A stretch of DNA of 64,000 nt from Bifidobacterium reuteri DSM 23975 (GTDB lineage: Bacteria > Actinomycetota > Actinomycetes > Actinomycetales > Bifidobacteriaceae). Location of the stretch: contig NZ_JGZK01000010.1 in assembly GCF_000741695.1 (NCBI RefSeq), forward strand, positions 52,585 to 116,584, given 5' to 3'. The notes under the pieces are model-generated. The model was not told where the DNA came from. It did not search any database and was given only the letters and a program-made list of their open reading frames with translations. The first letter of the stretch is position 1. Each line of letters opens with the position of its first letter. Shown one piece after another: positions 28,909-38,763 of the stretch. Made by a program: the position numbers and the translations under genes.

Positions 28909-29934
28909 CTAATCGTTCAGGTAGGCCTGCGCATCGAGCGCGGCGCGGCATCCCATGCCGGCGGCACTGATGGCCTGACGATAGACACGATCCACGCAGT
29001 CACCGGCGGCGAAGATTCCCGCGGCAGTGGTGCGGGTGCTGGCACCGTCGACCGTAATGTATCCATCGGAGTCACGAGTCACCACATCGGCGGCGAAATC
29101 GGTGGCCGGCGTATGTCCGATGGCGACGAACACCGCAGCAGTCTCCAGTTCGCTTTCCTCACCGGTGACGGTGTTCTTCAGCGATACGCTACTGACATTG
29201 ACCTGCGGCTTGGGGGTAAGCGACAAACCGCCAAGGTTCAGCGCCGGTGCTGCAGGAGCCGTAGCTGGCGCAGTCTCGGTGCCATGAACTTCGGTCACTA
29301 CGGTATTGGTCAGCAGGCGCAGCTTCGGGTTCTGCTTGGCGCGGTCGACCATGATTTGCGAGGCGCGGAACTCGTCACGACGATGAATCAGGGTGACCGA
29401 TGAGCCGAAGCGCGTCAGGAACAGCGCCTCTTCGAATGCGGAGTCACCGCCGCCGACCACGACAATAGGCTTGTCACGGAAGAAGAAACCATCGCAGGTG
29501 GCGCAATAGGATACGCCGTGACCGCTCAGCTCCTGCTCGCCCGGAACGCCGAGCTTACGGAAATTGGATCCGGTGGCGATGATCACGGCTTCGGTCTGCA
29601 GTACATCGCCGTCGGACAGGTTGAGGCGATAGCTGGGGCGTGCGGAGTCCTGGCCATCGGTAGCTGGCTCGACGGCTTCGATGGCGACGACATCGTCGGC
29701 GATGAACTCGGTGCCGAAGCGCTTGGCCTGAGCGCGCATGTTGTCCATCAGCTCGGGCCCCATGATGCCTTTCGGGAAGCCGGGGAAATTCTCGACTTCC
29801 GTGGTGTTCACCAACTGTCCGCCGGGAGTCAGCGCGCCGGTGACCATCACCGGATCCAGACCGGCGCGTCCCAGATAGATGGCCGCGGTATATCCGGCCG
29901 GACCCGATCCGACGATAACGACCTTGTGCTGCAT
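28909..29934 (-). CDS. trxB: thioredoxin reductase
   Basis: The start chosen is the ATG at 29934 (MQHKVVIVGSGPAGYTAA); 30 in-frame upstream residues are not family-like. The 341-residue flavoprotein has the FAD GxGxxG motif at residues 9-14, the redox pair C144-A-T-C147 (YCATCDGFFF), the NADPH motif GGGDSAFEE and the C-terminal ATD-like FAADVV with the GDC motif AAGDCVD. It reduces thioredoxin with NADPH. In this family the order trxB near murJ and parB is typical of actinobacterial origins. No thioredoxin gene adjoins it. It contains a Pro/Ala insertion around residue 220. Confidence 0.94.
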   Translation of the reverse strand: MQHKVVIVGSGPAGYTAAIYLGRAGLDPVMVTGALTPGGQLVNTTEVENFPGFPKGIMGPELMDNMRAQAKRFGTEFIADDVVAIEAVEPATDGQDSARPSYRLNLSDGDVLQTEAVIIATGSNFRKLGVPGEQELSGHGVSYCATCDGFFFRDKPIVVVGGGDSAFEEALFLTRFGSSVTLIHRRDEFRASQIMVDRAKQNPKLRLLTNTVVTEVHGTETAPATAPAAPALNLGGLSLTPKPQVNVSSVSLKNTVTGEESELETAAVFVAIGHTPATDFAADVVTRDSDGYITVDGASTRTTAAGIFAAGDCVDRVYRQAISAAGMGCRAALDAQAYLND

Positions 29935-30061
29935 GTGCCACCCCTTGTTCCGTATGAATGCTCGATTCGTATTCGTTACTCCAGAATCTCCATCATAGGG
30001 GTGGCTAGCGCCCATTTGCGCCATTCAGCTGCAAGCTGTAGCAGAACATGGAGGGAGCCCA

Positions 30062-30240
30062 TGCCTCCCTCTGATGGGACGCACATCCTCTCTGAGCGTA
30101 AGAGTTTATGGCTCCCTCTGATGAGGGAGCTCCCGGCGGCAGCCGGGTGAGGGAGAGAAGCCCGCAGGCGCAAGCCTGCGACATAAGCACAGTATCGGCC
30201 GAAGGCCGATGCCACCGCCCAACCAAGCATTGCAAGACCG
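30062..30240. repeat. interspersed repeat, left arm of DUF559 unit
   Basis: It contains GGCTCCCTCTGATGAGGGAG, CCGGCGGCAGCCGGG, GAGGGAGAGAAGCCCGCAGG and ATCGGCCGAAGGCCGAT. All these modules recur in inverted order at 30640-30832. Confidence 0.8.
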
Positions 30241-30243
30241 CTC

Positions 30244-30600
30244 TTATGCAATTCGTTGGCGTACCACCTGATCTATCCGTGTGCATACTTCAAGGAACAA
30301 GCGATCCACTTCAAGGTTCGAGAATCTGATGACCATCAGGCCTTCATGTTCCAGTTCCTGTGTACGTTGCAGATCCTCGATCTGTTGCTGCTGTTCGTAA
30401 TGGCCACCGCCGTCAAGTTCGACCACAAGCCGTGCTTTGGCGCAGTAGAAGTCGACGATGAACCGTCCAATAGGTTTCTGTCTTTGCCAACGTATTGGAT
30501 ACGTTTTCAGATATTCGTGCCAGAGTTTGCGCTCCCATGGAGTCATGTTGCGTCTGAGCATCCGCGCCCTTGCGGTATTGGCCCGATCATAATCCTTCAT
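30244..30600 (-). CDS. DUF559-family (PD-(D/E)XK/Vsr-like) protein
   Basis: The 118-residue protein matches DUF559: an N-terminal basic region ending MTPWERKLWHEYLK, then PIRWQRQKPIGRFIVDFYC and the conserved VVELDGGGHYEQQ, followed by a typical RFSNLEV block. The acidic and Gln/His residues fit a Vsr/PD-(D/E)XK nuclease fold, so DNA cleavage is plausible but unproven. It is flanked on both sides by inverted copies of the same interspersed repeat, one only 3 bp from its stop. This arrangement suggests it moves, or once moved, with the repeat. The start follows AAGGA-poor sequence, so translation may be weak. Confidence 0.85.
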   Translation of the reverse strand: MKDYDRANTARARMLRRNMTPWERKLWHEYLKTYPIRWQRQKPIGRFIVDFYCAKARLVVELDGGGHYEQQQQIEDLQRTQELEHEGLMVIRFSNLEVDRLFLEVCTRIDQVVRQRIA

Positions 30601-30639
30601 GTATCGAGGATACGCTGGATTTGTGGGAATGGGAATGGA

Positions 30640-30832
30640 ATCGGCCTTCGGCCGATGCTGTGTTGTATGCCGCAGGCTCGTGCCTGCGGGCTTCTCTCCC
30701 TCACCCGGCTACGCCGGGAGCTCCCTCATCAGAGGGAGCCGCAAACTCTTCCACTCAGAGAGCCTGTACGTCCCTTCAGAGGGAGTCGCGAACTTGTGCA
30801 CACTTCCCATCAGAAGGCTGCGGGCTTTTACT
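30640..30832. repeat. interspersed repeat, right arm of DUF559 unit
   Basis: It contains ATCGGCCTTCGGCCGAT, GCCGCAGGCTCGTGCCTGCG, TTCTCTCCCTCACCCGGCT and CTCCCTCATCAGAGGGAGCC. It is the inverse of the segment at 30062-30240 and ends 6 bp from the murJ stop. Confidence 0.8.
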
Positions 30833-30837
30833 TTGGG

Positions 30838-33800
30838 TTAGAAGACTTCGATCTTGACGATGTAGAGCTGGTTCTGGGGGAGGCTGTCCATCGGGACCCA
30901 CAGCATCAGATCCTGTGTGGTGATGGACTTGGTGAACTTCACTTCGGTGGTGCCACCCTCGGCGAACGTGAACGAGGCCATCTCGGTACCGTCAGCCGGG
31001 TTGCCGGTGGTGTTGGCGCGGATGTAGCCCTTGCCACCCGAACTGCGGATCGTGATGATCATACGGGACACATCGTGCGGCTGGTCGAGGTGCAACGTGT
31101 AGCCGTAACCGGACTGGCCGCCGGGGTTGGATACGAAGTTCGCGTTGGCGATGGCGTACGCGGTGGTGTTGTTCACGTGCGGCTTTGGCACGGAGCTGAC
31201 CGAGCGATCCTCCACGACCTTCTTCACAGTGGACTTCTTCTCCGTGGACTTCTGCTCAGAAGACTGGTTCCCGGAGGACACGGACGATGAATCGGACGAA
31301 TTCGATGAGGAATCCGACGATGAAGAGCCGGTGGCGGAGTCGGAATTGCCGTTGCTGGCCGAATCGGAGGAACCAGCCGATGAGGAGTCCGACGACGATC
31401 CCGGGGTGGAATTGCCGAACGGCACTTCGTTCATGTTCACATCCGGCCAAGCGTCCTTGGAAGACGATTTCGTATCAGTGGCATCGGCGGGATCGTTGCC
31501 ACTGGCCTGGAAAGCGCTCCATGCCCAGAAGCCGGCTGCGACCACCACGACCAGCGCCACGACCAGCGCCACAACCTTCGTCGTGAGGCTGCCGAACAGG
31601 TTCTCGTCCGGCAGCTTGTCATCCTCCGCGCTGGACTTGACAGGCGGGTTCTTGGGGTCATAACTCGGCGGAATGGCAGCCACCTCGGCGATACGGGCCT
31701 GCTCCTCTTCCAGCGCGCGCAGCGATTCTTCGCCGGGCTGGATCTCACGTCCGCCGCCATCGTAGATCGGGATACGGCTGGTGGTCTCTCCAGTGGCATC
31801 GATTGGCACGGTCGGATGCGAATTACCGGCAAACGTGCCGTTGGCCGGCGTATTGAAATCGTTGAACCAGTCGGCTGTGTCATCGCCGGAAAGGTTTTCC
31901 GCGTTCCAGGCATCGGAGAACTTGAAGTCGAAGAGACGACGTCCTTGGGCATCCATGCCATCGGTGCCCGCGGCGGAAATCATCGGTCCTGCCTGCGAGA
32001 TGGCCATCTCGGGCAGCTGCTTGCTGGTGATCAGCGAATCGGGAATCTCGGCAAGGTTCGGTTTGCCTTCGAGATCGCGGAACTGGGTACGCACTATGGA
32101 GCATTCGCCGGCAGTGATCGGCAGATCGATATCCGATTCGGCGAGGTCCTTCACCGGCTTCCACTCGCCCAGCAACGCATCGAGTTCGGCCAGTGAAGCC
32201 ATCGGCAACGCCAAGGCATCCTCGTCGAACAATTCCAGCCCGCGCTTGCAGATCACTTGGAATTCGCCCGGGGTGTCCGCAGGCAACGCGGAAAGATGGA
32301 ATTCAGGCTGCTTGCGGCTGCGCTGACCGGTCAGCATCGAATACAGCAATGCCGCCAGCTGACGGACGGCATGACGCTCGGCACCGTCATGCTCAAGCGT
32401 GGTCCCCGACGTGTCGGCCAGCAGCGGAGCGAACGGAGCGTCGGTGATTTCCACGCCATTGCCGGTGATGCGGACGGTGTCGGTGTTGACCACGATATTG
32501 CTGGTCACGCCGAAGAGCATCGGGCGAAGCACCTCGGACAGCTCGCCGATGATGGAACGCATCGCATGATAGCTCAGTGGCGAAGACGCCTTGGTGGCCA
32601 GATAATCGCTCAGCGACCGGCCGTCGTCCACAGGCGTGATGACCAGCAGCACATCCCCCTGACGGCGGTATTTGAGCACAGATACGAAATTCTTGGGGTG
32701 CGTGGCGGTGATGGTGCCTGCAATCTCGTTGATCATCGTGAGATGGTCACGATTGGAGACCAGATATAGCTGGCAGTCCTTGGCCAGAATACGGTCGTTG
32801 GCCTTCCATGCTTCAATGCCCGGTGCTTCGCGCAACAATGACACCAACGTATAACGATTGAGAATGGTATCGCCCAGTTGCGGTTTCATATGCCTGTCTG
32901 ACTCCGTACGGTTGTGGCTTGGAATTGTCTTTGACATTCTATCCGTGGGGATGGCCTTGACGGCGTCCTCCTCAGGGGTGATTTCAGCGGATGGTTCGCT
33001 GGGTGAAACAGGCTCTGCGGGACCGTCCGGATTCCCGCTCGGGGTGCCGTCGGAACCGCTGTCCGGCCGCTCGCCCGGATCAGTATCAGGGTCGGTGCCG
33101 GAACCGCCGGTTGCTGCGGTGGCATCTTCCGCGGCTGCGCCTTTCACGGCGGTATCGCCTGCCGCAGTCGCAGGGGATGGTATGAAGGGGACTACGCGGG
33201 CGGCTTTGGCGAGCACCGGCCCGGCGATCGCACTCAGCTCAGCCGTGCGCAACAGCCACAGAACCGCCACATATACGACCGCCAACACGATGGTGAGCAC
33301 TATGCAGATGCCCATTGCGGAAAGCCAGCTCATGTGGCCGCCACCGGCTTGTCCGGCGAGGTGCCCTGCAGGTTGCGCGCCGGTTGCATCAGCACCGGCC
33401 ATCGCAGCGCCGCGTCTGCCGAATCTGCCATCCATATGCTTCGCCGGCTGGATGTCGGCCCTGAACAACGCCACCACCGGTGACTTGAGCAGCCACACCA
33501 CCACGCCGGCCACTACAGCCGCCGCAATCGCCTTGCCATAGGCTACGGCCACCGTCTTCAATCCAAGATGGCCGTCGAACTTGCGCCTCAGCATCATTAA
33601 CGTTGGCGGCAACGCCACAATAGAACCTATTGGCGCGGCGCAGGCGATGCCCACCACCCACCACTGCGGCGGCAGCACCATCATGCCGCCCACCATCAGC
33701 GCGATGACGAATGCGTAGTCGATGAGATTGCACAGGAAGGGGTGCAGACCGTCCTCGAACGCATAGAACGTGCGCTGGATCAGCAGGAAGCCGGAGACCA

Positions 33801-34950
33801 GCGGGATGCCGAAGCTCAGCGGAATCAGCGCATAGGAAATCAGCATCGTCTCATTCATCGAAACGGACGGCAGCAGCGCTCGGATGATCGGCTCGGGGAA
33901 CACGATCATCGCCGCGGCGAAGAACATGATCACCAGCCCCACATTGTTCAGCGCGCTGCTCAGATCATTGCGGGCCTCACTCAGATCATGGTCGGCGATG
34001 GAACGCGAGATCTTCGGGAACATCGCTGTGGAAACGGACACGGCGATGAGCGAATACGGCAGGATGAACAGCGTATACGCGTTCTGATAGGTGGCGTTGC
34101 CTGCGATGTCGAACAGACTGGCACCGGTGAGCTCCTGCGCCCGCAATGGCGCCAGCGTGGCGATTCGCGTCTGGATGATCGTGGCGATTTCGGTGATGAC
34201 CACCACGCCCAGCGAGCCCAAGGCCACCGGTCCCATAGCCTTCAGACCGAATCCGGACAGTCCGAACTGAGGTCGGTATCTGAACCCCAGTTTCACTAAC
34301 GGTAGAAACAGGACCAACGCCTGGAAGGCCACGCCCAACGTCCAGGTGCCGGCCGTCAGCGCTATCTTGCCCGGGTCCCAGAAATCCAGCGGCTGTTCGT
34401 TGGCCTTGCCGAACAGCAGGATGAACGCGGTGAAACCGGCGCAGCTGATGACGTTCGCTCCGGTGGAACTCCACGCATAGGCGGTGAAATGGTCCTTGGC
34501 GGCGAGAATCTGCCCCAGCACGGTATAGAGGCCGTAGAAGAAGATCTGCGGCATGCACCAGAGCGTGAAGGCGGTGGTCAGCGCGATCATCTGATCATTG
34601 TCGCCGCCCACATACAGTCGGGTCAGCAGCGGCGATGCGGCGCCCATCAGCACCGTGACCGACAGCAGGATCACGATGGCCAGTGTGATCAGACGATTCA
34701 GGCGAGCCTCGGCGTCCTTCTCCTTGAGCGTGCGCACGATCTGCGGAACTAGCACCGCATTGAAGATGCCGCCGGTTACCAGCGTGAAAATAGCCTGCGG
34801 AATCATCGAACCGGCCTGATATGCGTTCGCGGCCAGACCGGTGGTGCCCATTGCTGCGGCCAGCAGGATTGTACGAATCTGACCGGTCACACGGGAGGCC
34901 GCGGTACCGGATGCCATGATCAGGGAATTACGGCCTACGGTAGAACTCAT
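30838..34950 (-). CDS. murJ: MurJ/MviN lipid II flippase fused to pseudokinase and extracellular domain
   Basis: This 1370-residue fusion has three parts. Residues 1-530 are a polytopic MurJ domain (SRVTGQIRTILLAAAMG, then about 14 helices). Residues about 688-965 (from MKPQLGDTILNRYTLV) are a kinase-like domain with no HRD or DFG motif, so a pseudokinase. A helix near 1118-1140 leads to a Ser-rich linker (about 1185-1240) and a C-terminal carbohydrate-binding-like sandwich. The same layout is known in Mycobacterium tuberculosis Rv3910, where the pseudokinase, once phosphorylated by PknB, binds FhaA. It flips lipid II for peptidoglycan synthesis. A kinase with FHA-type partner regulation is inferred here. 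It overlaps DUF6049 as ATGA. Confidence 0.93.
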   Translation of the reverse strand: MSSTVGRNSLIMASGTAASRVTGQIRTILLAAAMGTTGLAANAYQAGSMIPQAIFTLVTGGIFNAVLVPQIVRTLKEKDAEARLNRLITLAIVILLSVTVLMGAASPLLTRLYVGGDNDQMIALTTAFTLWCMPQIFFYGLYTVLGQILAAKDHFTAYAWSSTGANVISCAGFTAFILLFGKANEQPLDFWDPGKIALTAGTWTLGVAFQALVLFLPLVKLGFRYRPQFGLSGFGLKAMGPVALGSLGVVVITEIATIIQTRIATLAPLRAQELTGASLFDIAGNATYQNAYTLFILPYSLIAVSVSTAMFPKISRSIADHDLSEARNDLSSALNNVGLVIMFFAAAMIVFPEPIIRALLPSVSMNETMLISYALIPLSFGIPLVSGFLLIQRTFYAFEDGLHPFLCNLIDYAFVIALMVGGMMVLPPQWWVVGIACAAPIGSIVALPPTLMMLRRKFDGHLGLKTVAVAYGKAIAAAVVAGVVVWLLKSPVVALFRADIQPAKHMDGRFGRRGAAMAGADATGAQPAGHLAGQAGGGHMSWLSAMGICIVLTIVLAVVYVAVLWLLRTAELSAIAGPVLAKAARVVPFIPSPATAAGDTAVKGAAAEDATAATGGSGTDPDTDPGERPDSGSDGTPSGNPDGPAEPVSPSEPSAEITPEEDAVKAIPTDRMSKTIPSHNRTESDRHMKPQLGDTILNRYTLVSLLREAPGIEAWKANDRILAKDCQLYLVSNRDHLTMINEIAGTITATHPKNFVSVLKYRRQGDVLLVITPVDDGRSLSDYLATKASSPLSYHAMRSIIGELSEVLRPMLFGVTSNIVVNTDTVRITGNGVEITDAPFAPLLADTSGTTLEHDGAERHAVRQLAALLYSMLTGQRSRKQPEFHLSALPADTPGEFQVICKRGLELFDEDALALPMASLAELDALLGEWKPVKDLAESDIDLPITAGECSIVRTQFRDLEGKPNLAEIPDSLITSKQLPEMAISQAGPMISAAGTDGMDAQGRRLFDFKFSDAWNAENLSGDDTADWFNDFNTPANGTFAGNSHPTVPIDATGETTSRIPIYDGGGREIQPGEESLRALEEEQARIAEVAAIPPSYDPKNPPVKSSAEDDKLPDENLFGSLTTKVVALVVALVVVVAAGFWAWSAFQASGNDPADATDTKSSSKDAWPDVNMNEVPFGNSTPGSSSDSSSAGSSDSASNGNSDSATGSSSSDSSSNSSDSSSVSSGNQSSEQKSTEKKSTVKKVVEDRSVSSVPKPHVNNTTAYAIANANFVSNPGGQSGYGYTLHLDQPHDVSRMIITIRSSGGKGYIRANTTGNPADGTEMASFTFAEGGTTEVKFTKSITTQDLMLWVPMDSLPQNQLYIVKIEVF

Positions 34951-37313
34951 TCGTCGGGATCCTTCTTACGGTTGAACTGGCGCCATAAACCCACGACGCC
35001 GAGCAGCACCGCGAAGCCGATGATGATGAAGCCGCTCGCATCGCTGATGCGTAGCACGCTGGTGATTGGCGTGTTCTGTACATTGCCGAACGCAGTGCCG
35101 CTGCGGTCCGTCAGCGAGACATGTGCGGTGGTGGAACCTGACGTGGAGACGCGGATCGTGAACGCCACCTGTGCTTCGCTGTGTGCGGGAATCACCAGGC
35201 TAGTCGTGCGCGAGGTGACGATCTGCATGGAATCGGTGATGGAATTGACGTTGATGCTGACCGCGTATGGCAACGCGTTGCTGACGGTGATTGGCATCTT
35301 CGCGGATTCGCTGAACACCGACACTGATTCGGATGGTGTGATGCTCACGCTGTTGAGCAGGGTGCTGGCCATGTTCATCGCGGCGTCGGCCATGCGCTGG
35401 TGGGCGTCCGAAGGTTCCGCGCCGGTGAGCGCGCGCAAGGCCATATCGTCGTGGACCGCAAGCAGGTCGGCCATCCATTGCGTCGGGTCGTTGTCGTGAT
35501 TCGCCGTGCTGTTGGCGTCACGTCGGGCAAGCGCCTGCGGATCCAACGACGAGAGGTCTGTGGCGTTCACGCTGTCTTCCAGGATGGAGTCGCCCAGTCG
35601 CAGTATGTGCTGCCGGCTGGTGATCAGCTGGTCGAGTATCGTGCGCGTGGCGGACATGTCCGGTGTGCCATCGCCCTGGTTCACCGAATCGCTCACGTCA
35701 TACGGGTCCGCTGCGGCCATGGCGTCAAGGCCGGTGAGACTGAGCCAGGATGCGCCTTCGAGCGCGCTCATCACCTGATTCACCCAGCCCGACGTGCTGT
35801 CCCTGTTGAAGGTCATGAGCAGGTGGCGCGAGGTGTACGGCTGTTCCATCTGATAGAACGCGCTCTGCGCCATCAGACGGGCGAGGCGGCCGGCGTCGCT
35901 GGTTTCTGCGGCGGCCGCCTCGCTGGTGGCACGGCCCTGGGCCAGCGTGCTCAGTTCGGATTGGGCTTTGAGCACGGTCACATCCCCGGCCGACGTGTTC
36001 ACCACATACGTGCCGGTGTGCACGGTATCGGTCTGTTCGTTGTCGAACGAAGCGTTGGCGATGACTGTGGTATAGCCCTGCGCACGCGCCTTGGTCAGCG
36101 CGTCCATGCTCCAATTCGCAGCGCCCTGCCAGGCATATGCAGTGGGCGCGGCTGCGGTTTTGGCGGCCACTGCATACTGCGTCTGCGCGGTTTTCGCCGA
36201 CCACTGATTATCCGCTATGCCGGCGTTGCCGTATGAGGCGGGATCGTTGATCGCGGCATAGGACGTGATATCGAAGTCGGCGGGCTGCATGACGCCCGCC
36301 ACGGTGCCGGTGCTGCCGGACTGTTGCACGTATACCGGGTCGGCTACGAGCTGCAGCGCGGGATGCTTGGCGGCCGTCTGCTCAAGCGTGCGAGTCGCCG
36401 CAAGGCTCTGCGCATTGATCGCCAATGGCGTGCTGCCTGCGGTTGTCGCCGTGCCGGTTCCGCCATTGAAACTGTCAGAGGAACCTGAATCTTCCGCGGA
36501 ACCGCTTGTGGAGGAACCGCTCGAGGAACCGTTGCTGTTACCGGATGATGAGCCCGCATCCGTGTCGCTGCTGCCGGTGCCGGTATTGTTCGCGTCGTCG
36601 TCGGTATCTTTTTCGCTGCCGTTCGCGGACGCAGGAGCATCGGTTTCTTCGATGATATTGGTGATGGCTTGATCGTTGGTCTGCCAATCGCCCGAGGTCA
36701 GCGGCATCGCCACAGTGAGGTTCATCGCCGGGGTCTGTGCGGTGTTCAAGCCGTCCGTGGAGCGGGTCAGGAAACTGTGGAGCTCGGCCTGGGCGTCGCC
36801 GGCGACATAGACGAGCTGCAGCGGTTTCGGTCCCCAGCTGCGCAGCAAGGACAGTGTCTGGTTGTCCGCTGGAATATTGAACGACACGGTGCTGCTGCCG
36901 CCAGCCTTGATGGATGGGACATCGACTGAATCGAGCAGGTTGGGCGTGGGGATGTGGGTGCCGTTTTCCGCCCACGACTGCATATCCGATCGTGAGGCGA
37001 ACGTGAACAGGGCATTGATGGTCGCTGTCAGGCTGCCGGCGGGAGCATCGCTGTCGCTATGATTCGCGACCACCACTTGCATGTGGAATCCGGAGGATGC
37101 GCTGACCACCGGTGTGCTTTGCGCGATGGTCAGTGTTTCGGCATGCTGCTGAGCCGAGGATTGGTCCGATTGCGACGCGGAAGCGTCACCGGTGGCGTCA
37201 TCGGCCCATGCGACCGGTGTAAACAGCATCGCTCCGACTGCTATGAGCGCAGCGAGGGCACGTGCACATCGTCCGCCGTGATGCGTACGGCGTTGCATTG
37301 CGGGTAGGTTCAC
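34947..37313 (-). CDS. DUF6049 secreted/membrane-anchored protein
   Basis: The start chosen is the GTG at 37313, whose GTGA overlaps the NUDIX stop; an ATG 15 bases on is possible. The product is about 788 residues. A signal peptide (about 20-37) is followed by a beta-rich extracellular region, a Ser/Gly/Asn-rich linker (about 235-280), further domains, and a C-terminal membrane helix ending WRQFNRKKDPDE. It sits between murJ and NUDIX as Rv3909 does in mycobacteria, and has similar length. Its role is not established; conserved linkage to MurJ suggests envelope assembly. Confidence 0.85.
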   Translation of the reverse strand: MNLPAMQRRTHHGGRCARALAALIAVGAMLFTPVAWADDATGDASASQSDQSSAQQHAETLTIAQSTPVVSASSGFHMQVVVANHSDSDAPAGSLTATINALFTFASRSDMQSWAENGTHIPTPNLLDSVDVPSIKAGGSSTVSFNIPADNQTLSLLRSWGPKPLQLVYVAGDAQAELHSFLTRSTDGLNTAQTPAMNLTVAMPLTSGDWQTNDQAITNIIEETDAPASANGSEKDTDDDANNTGTGSSDTDAGSSSGNSNGSSSGSSTSGSAEDSGSSDSFNGGTGTATTAGSTPLAINAQSLAATRTLEQTAAKHPALQLVADPVYVQQSGSTGTVAGVMQPADFDITSYAAINDPASYGNAGIADNQWSAKTAQTQYAVAAKTAAAPTAYAWQGAANWSMDALTKARAQGYTTVIANASFDNEQTDTVHTGTYVVNTSAGDVTVLKAQSELSTLAQGRATSEAAAAETSDAGRLARLMAQSAFYQMEQPYTSRHLLMTFNRDSTSGWVNQVMSALEGASWLSLTGLDAMAAADPYDVSDSVNQGDGTPDMSATRTILDQLITSRQHILRLGDSILEDSVNATDLSSLDPQALARRDANSTANHDNDPTQWMADLLAVHDDMALRALTGAEPSDAHQRMADAAMNMASTLLNSVSITPSESVSVFSESAKMPITVSNALPYAVSINVNSITDSMQIVTSRTTSLVIPAHSEAQVAFTIRVSTSGSTTAHVSLTDRSGTAFGNVQNTPITSVLRISDASGFIIIGFAVLLGVVGLWRQFNRKKDPDE

Positions 37314-38713
37314 TCGTTTGCCTGCCTGTTCTTCTTCTTGGCGTACAGCCACGCGATTTTCCGCTCGTTCGGATAGCTCAATACATCATCCAGATCATCG
37401 AAGCGCACCCAGATGGCGTCTTCCGCCTCATGGTCCGGATCGCCTTCCACCGTCAGTTCGCCGCCGGTCTGGCGCAACGCGAAATGGTGCACCAGCTTGT
37501 GCACGCGCTGGGTGGTGCCGGTGAACCAGTAATCGATGGTGGCTATCGAATCGATGACCTCGCCCAGAATGCCGGTCTCCTCATGCACTTCGCGCACGGC
37601 GGTCTGCTGCGGAGTCTCGCCTTTTTCGATATGCCCCTTGGGCAGGCACCATTCCAGATGTCCGGAACGCGAATGGCGGGCGATGATCGCCACGCGATTC
37701 TGGTCGTCGAAAATCAGTCCGCCTGCCGAATATTCGCGCACCACCGGCAGTTCCTGCGCATCCAAGGACGCGAACGTGGTGGGGCCGTCCGATGTGCGGC
37801 GTTGCGGCATGATGGCCGGCGTAGGGCCCGAACTGGCGACGGCGACGGTTGGTGCCGTCAGAGGAGTCGCAGCCGCTGCAGCCGTTGCCAGTTCGGAAGT
37901 CACGGCAGTCGCCCCGGCATGGTCCGCGCCGTCCGATCCGACTTTGCCCAACGTCGCTGCTGCGATGGCACGCATGGCGGCCGCCGCCGAAAGCGGGGCG
38001 GACGCCGGCGTCTTGGGTCCACGAGGCGCTGTCCTGTCTGCTACGTCAGTCGCATTTGATGCAGCAGTGGGTGTTGCCGCAGCCTTGGTTGTGTCCCCGG
38101 CTACGGTGGTGTCCACGACTGCTGCCGAGACGGCTGCGGCATTGGCGGCGACAGTCTCGGCTTCAGCGGCGATGCCCTCGGTTTGACCGATTATCGTCCC
38201 ATTCGCCGTGGCGATGGTCACCGTGGCGCGCATGCCGAACACCATGGCGGGAGTAGGCATCGCGGACCTTGATTCCGGTTTGCGATTCACCGGTTTCGGC
38301 TGCGGAACTGGTGCTGGCTTGGGGCGCGGGGCGGACGCGGCAGACTGAGATTGGCGGACAGCCGTCGCCATATGCGATTCATGTGCGGCATGTGAACCAC
38401 TGGAGTCCACAGTCTGATCATCCTGACCATCACCGGTGTTCGACTGATCGGCATTCGCGGTCGCAGCCCGGTGGATAATCGCGGCAATCATCGCCGGACT
38501 GATTGGAGCGCGGCCGTCATCATCGGATGCATCGGCATCCGAATCGGCGCGTTCGGCACGTTGTCTATCTGCCTCAATACCGTCCAAATCGGCGGAATTC
38601 TGCGGAGTCTGCGAGGAATACAGCAGTTGGTCTTGGGTATGGTTGCCCGCATCACTGGGTGTTTGCCCAAGCATCTGGGCAAGGTCGGCGGGCGTAATCA
38701 TGCTTTCCACCAT
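37310..38713 (-). CDS. NUDIX hydrolase with long disordered N-terminus
   Basis: The C-terminal 150 residues form a NUDIX domain with an intact box: GHIEKGETPQQTAVREVHEE then TG, matching G-x5-E-x7-RE-U-x-EE-x-G-U. About 300 residues before it are Ala/Thr/Pro/Val-rich and repetitive, with no recognisable fold. NUDIX enzymes cleave nucleoside diphosphates linked to another group; the substrate here is unknown. The start at 38713 (MVESMITPADLAQ) has a weak ribosome-binding site; the ATG at 38701 is an alternative. It diverges from pcnA, as in mycobacteria (Rv3908/Rv3907c). Confidence 0.88.
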   Translation of the reverse strand: MVESMITPADLAQMLGQTPSDAGNHTQDQLLYSSQTPQNSADLDGIEADRQRAERADSDADASDDDGRAPISPAMIAAIIHRAATANADQSNTGDGQDDQTVDSSGSHAAHESHMATAVRQSQSAASAPRPKPAPVPQPKPVNRKPESRSAMPTPAMVFGMRATVTIATANGTIIGQTEGIAAEAETVAANAAAVSAAVVDTTVAGDTTKAAATPTAASNATDVADRTAPRGPKTPASAPLSAAAAMRAIAAATLGKVGSDGADHAGATAVTSELATAAAAATPLTAPTVAVASSGPTPAIMPQRRTSDGPTTFASLDAQELPVVREYSAGGLIFDDQNRVAIIARHSRSGHLEWCLPKGHIEKGETPQQTAVREVHEETGILGEVIDSIATIDYWFTGTTQRVHKLVHHFALRQTGGELTVEGDPDHEAEDAIWVRFDDLDDVLSYPNERKIAWLYAKKKNRQANE

Positions 38714-38763
38714 ACTCAATCCCGTGTGCAGGTGGGGTAACGGTATGCTGGGAGGGCAGAAAA

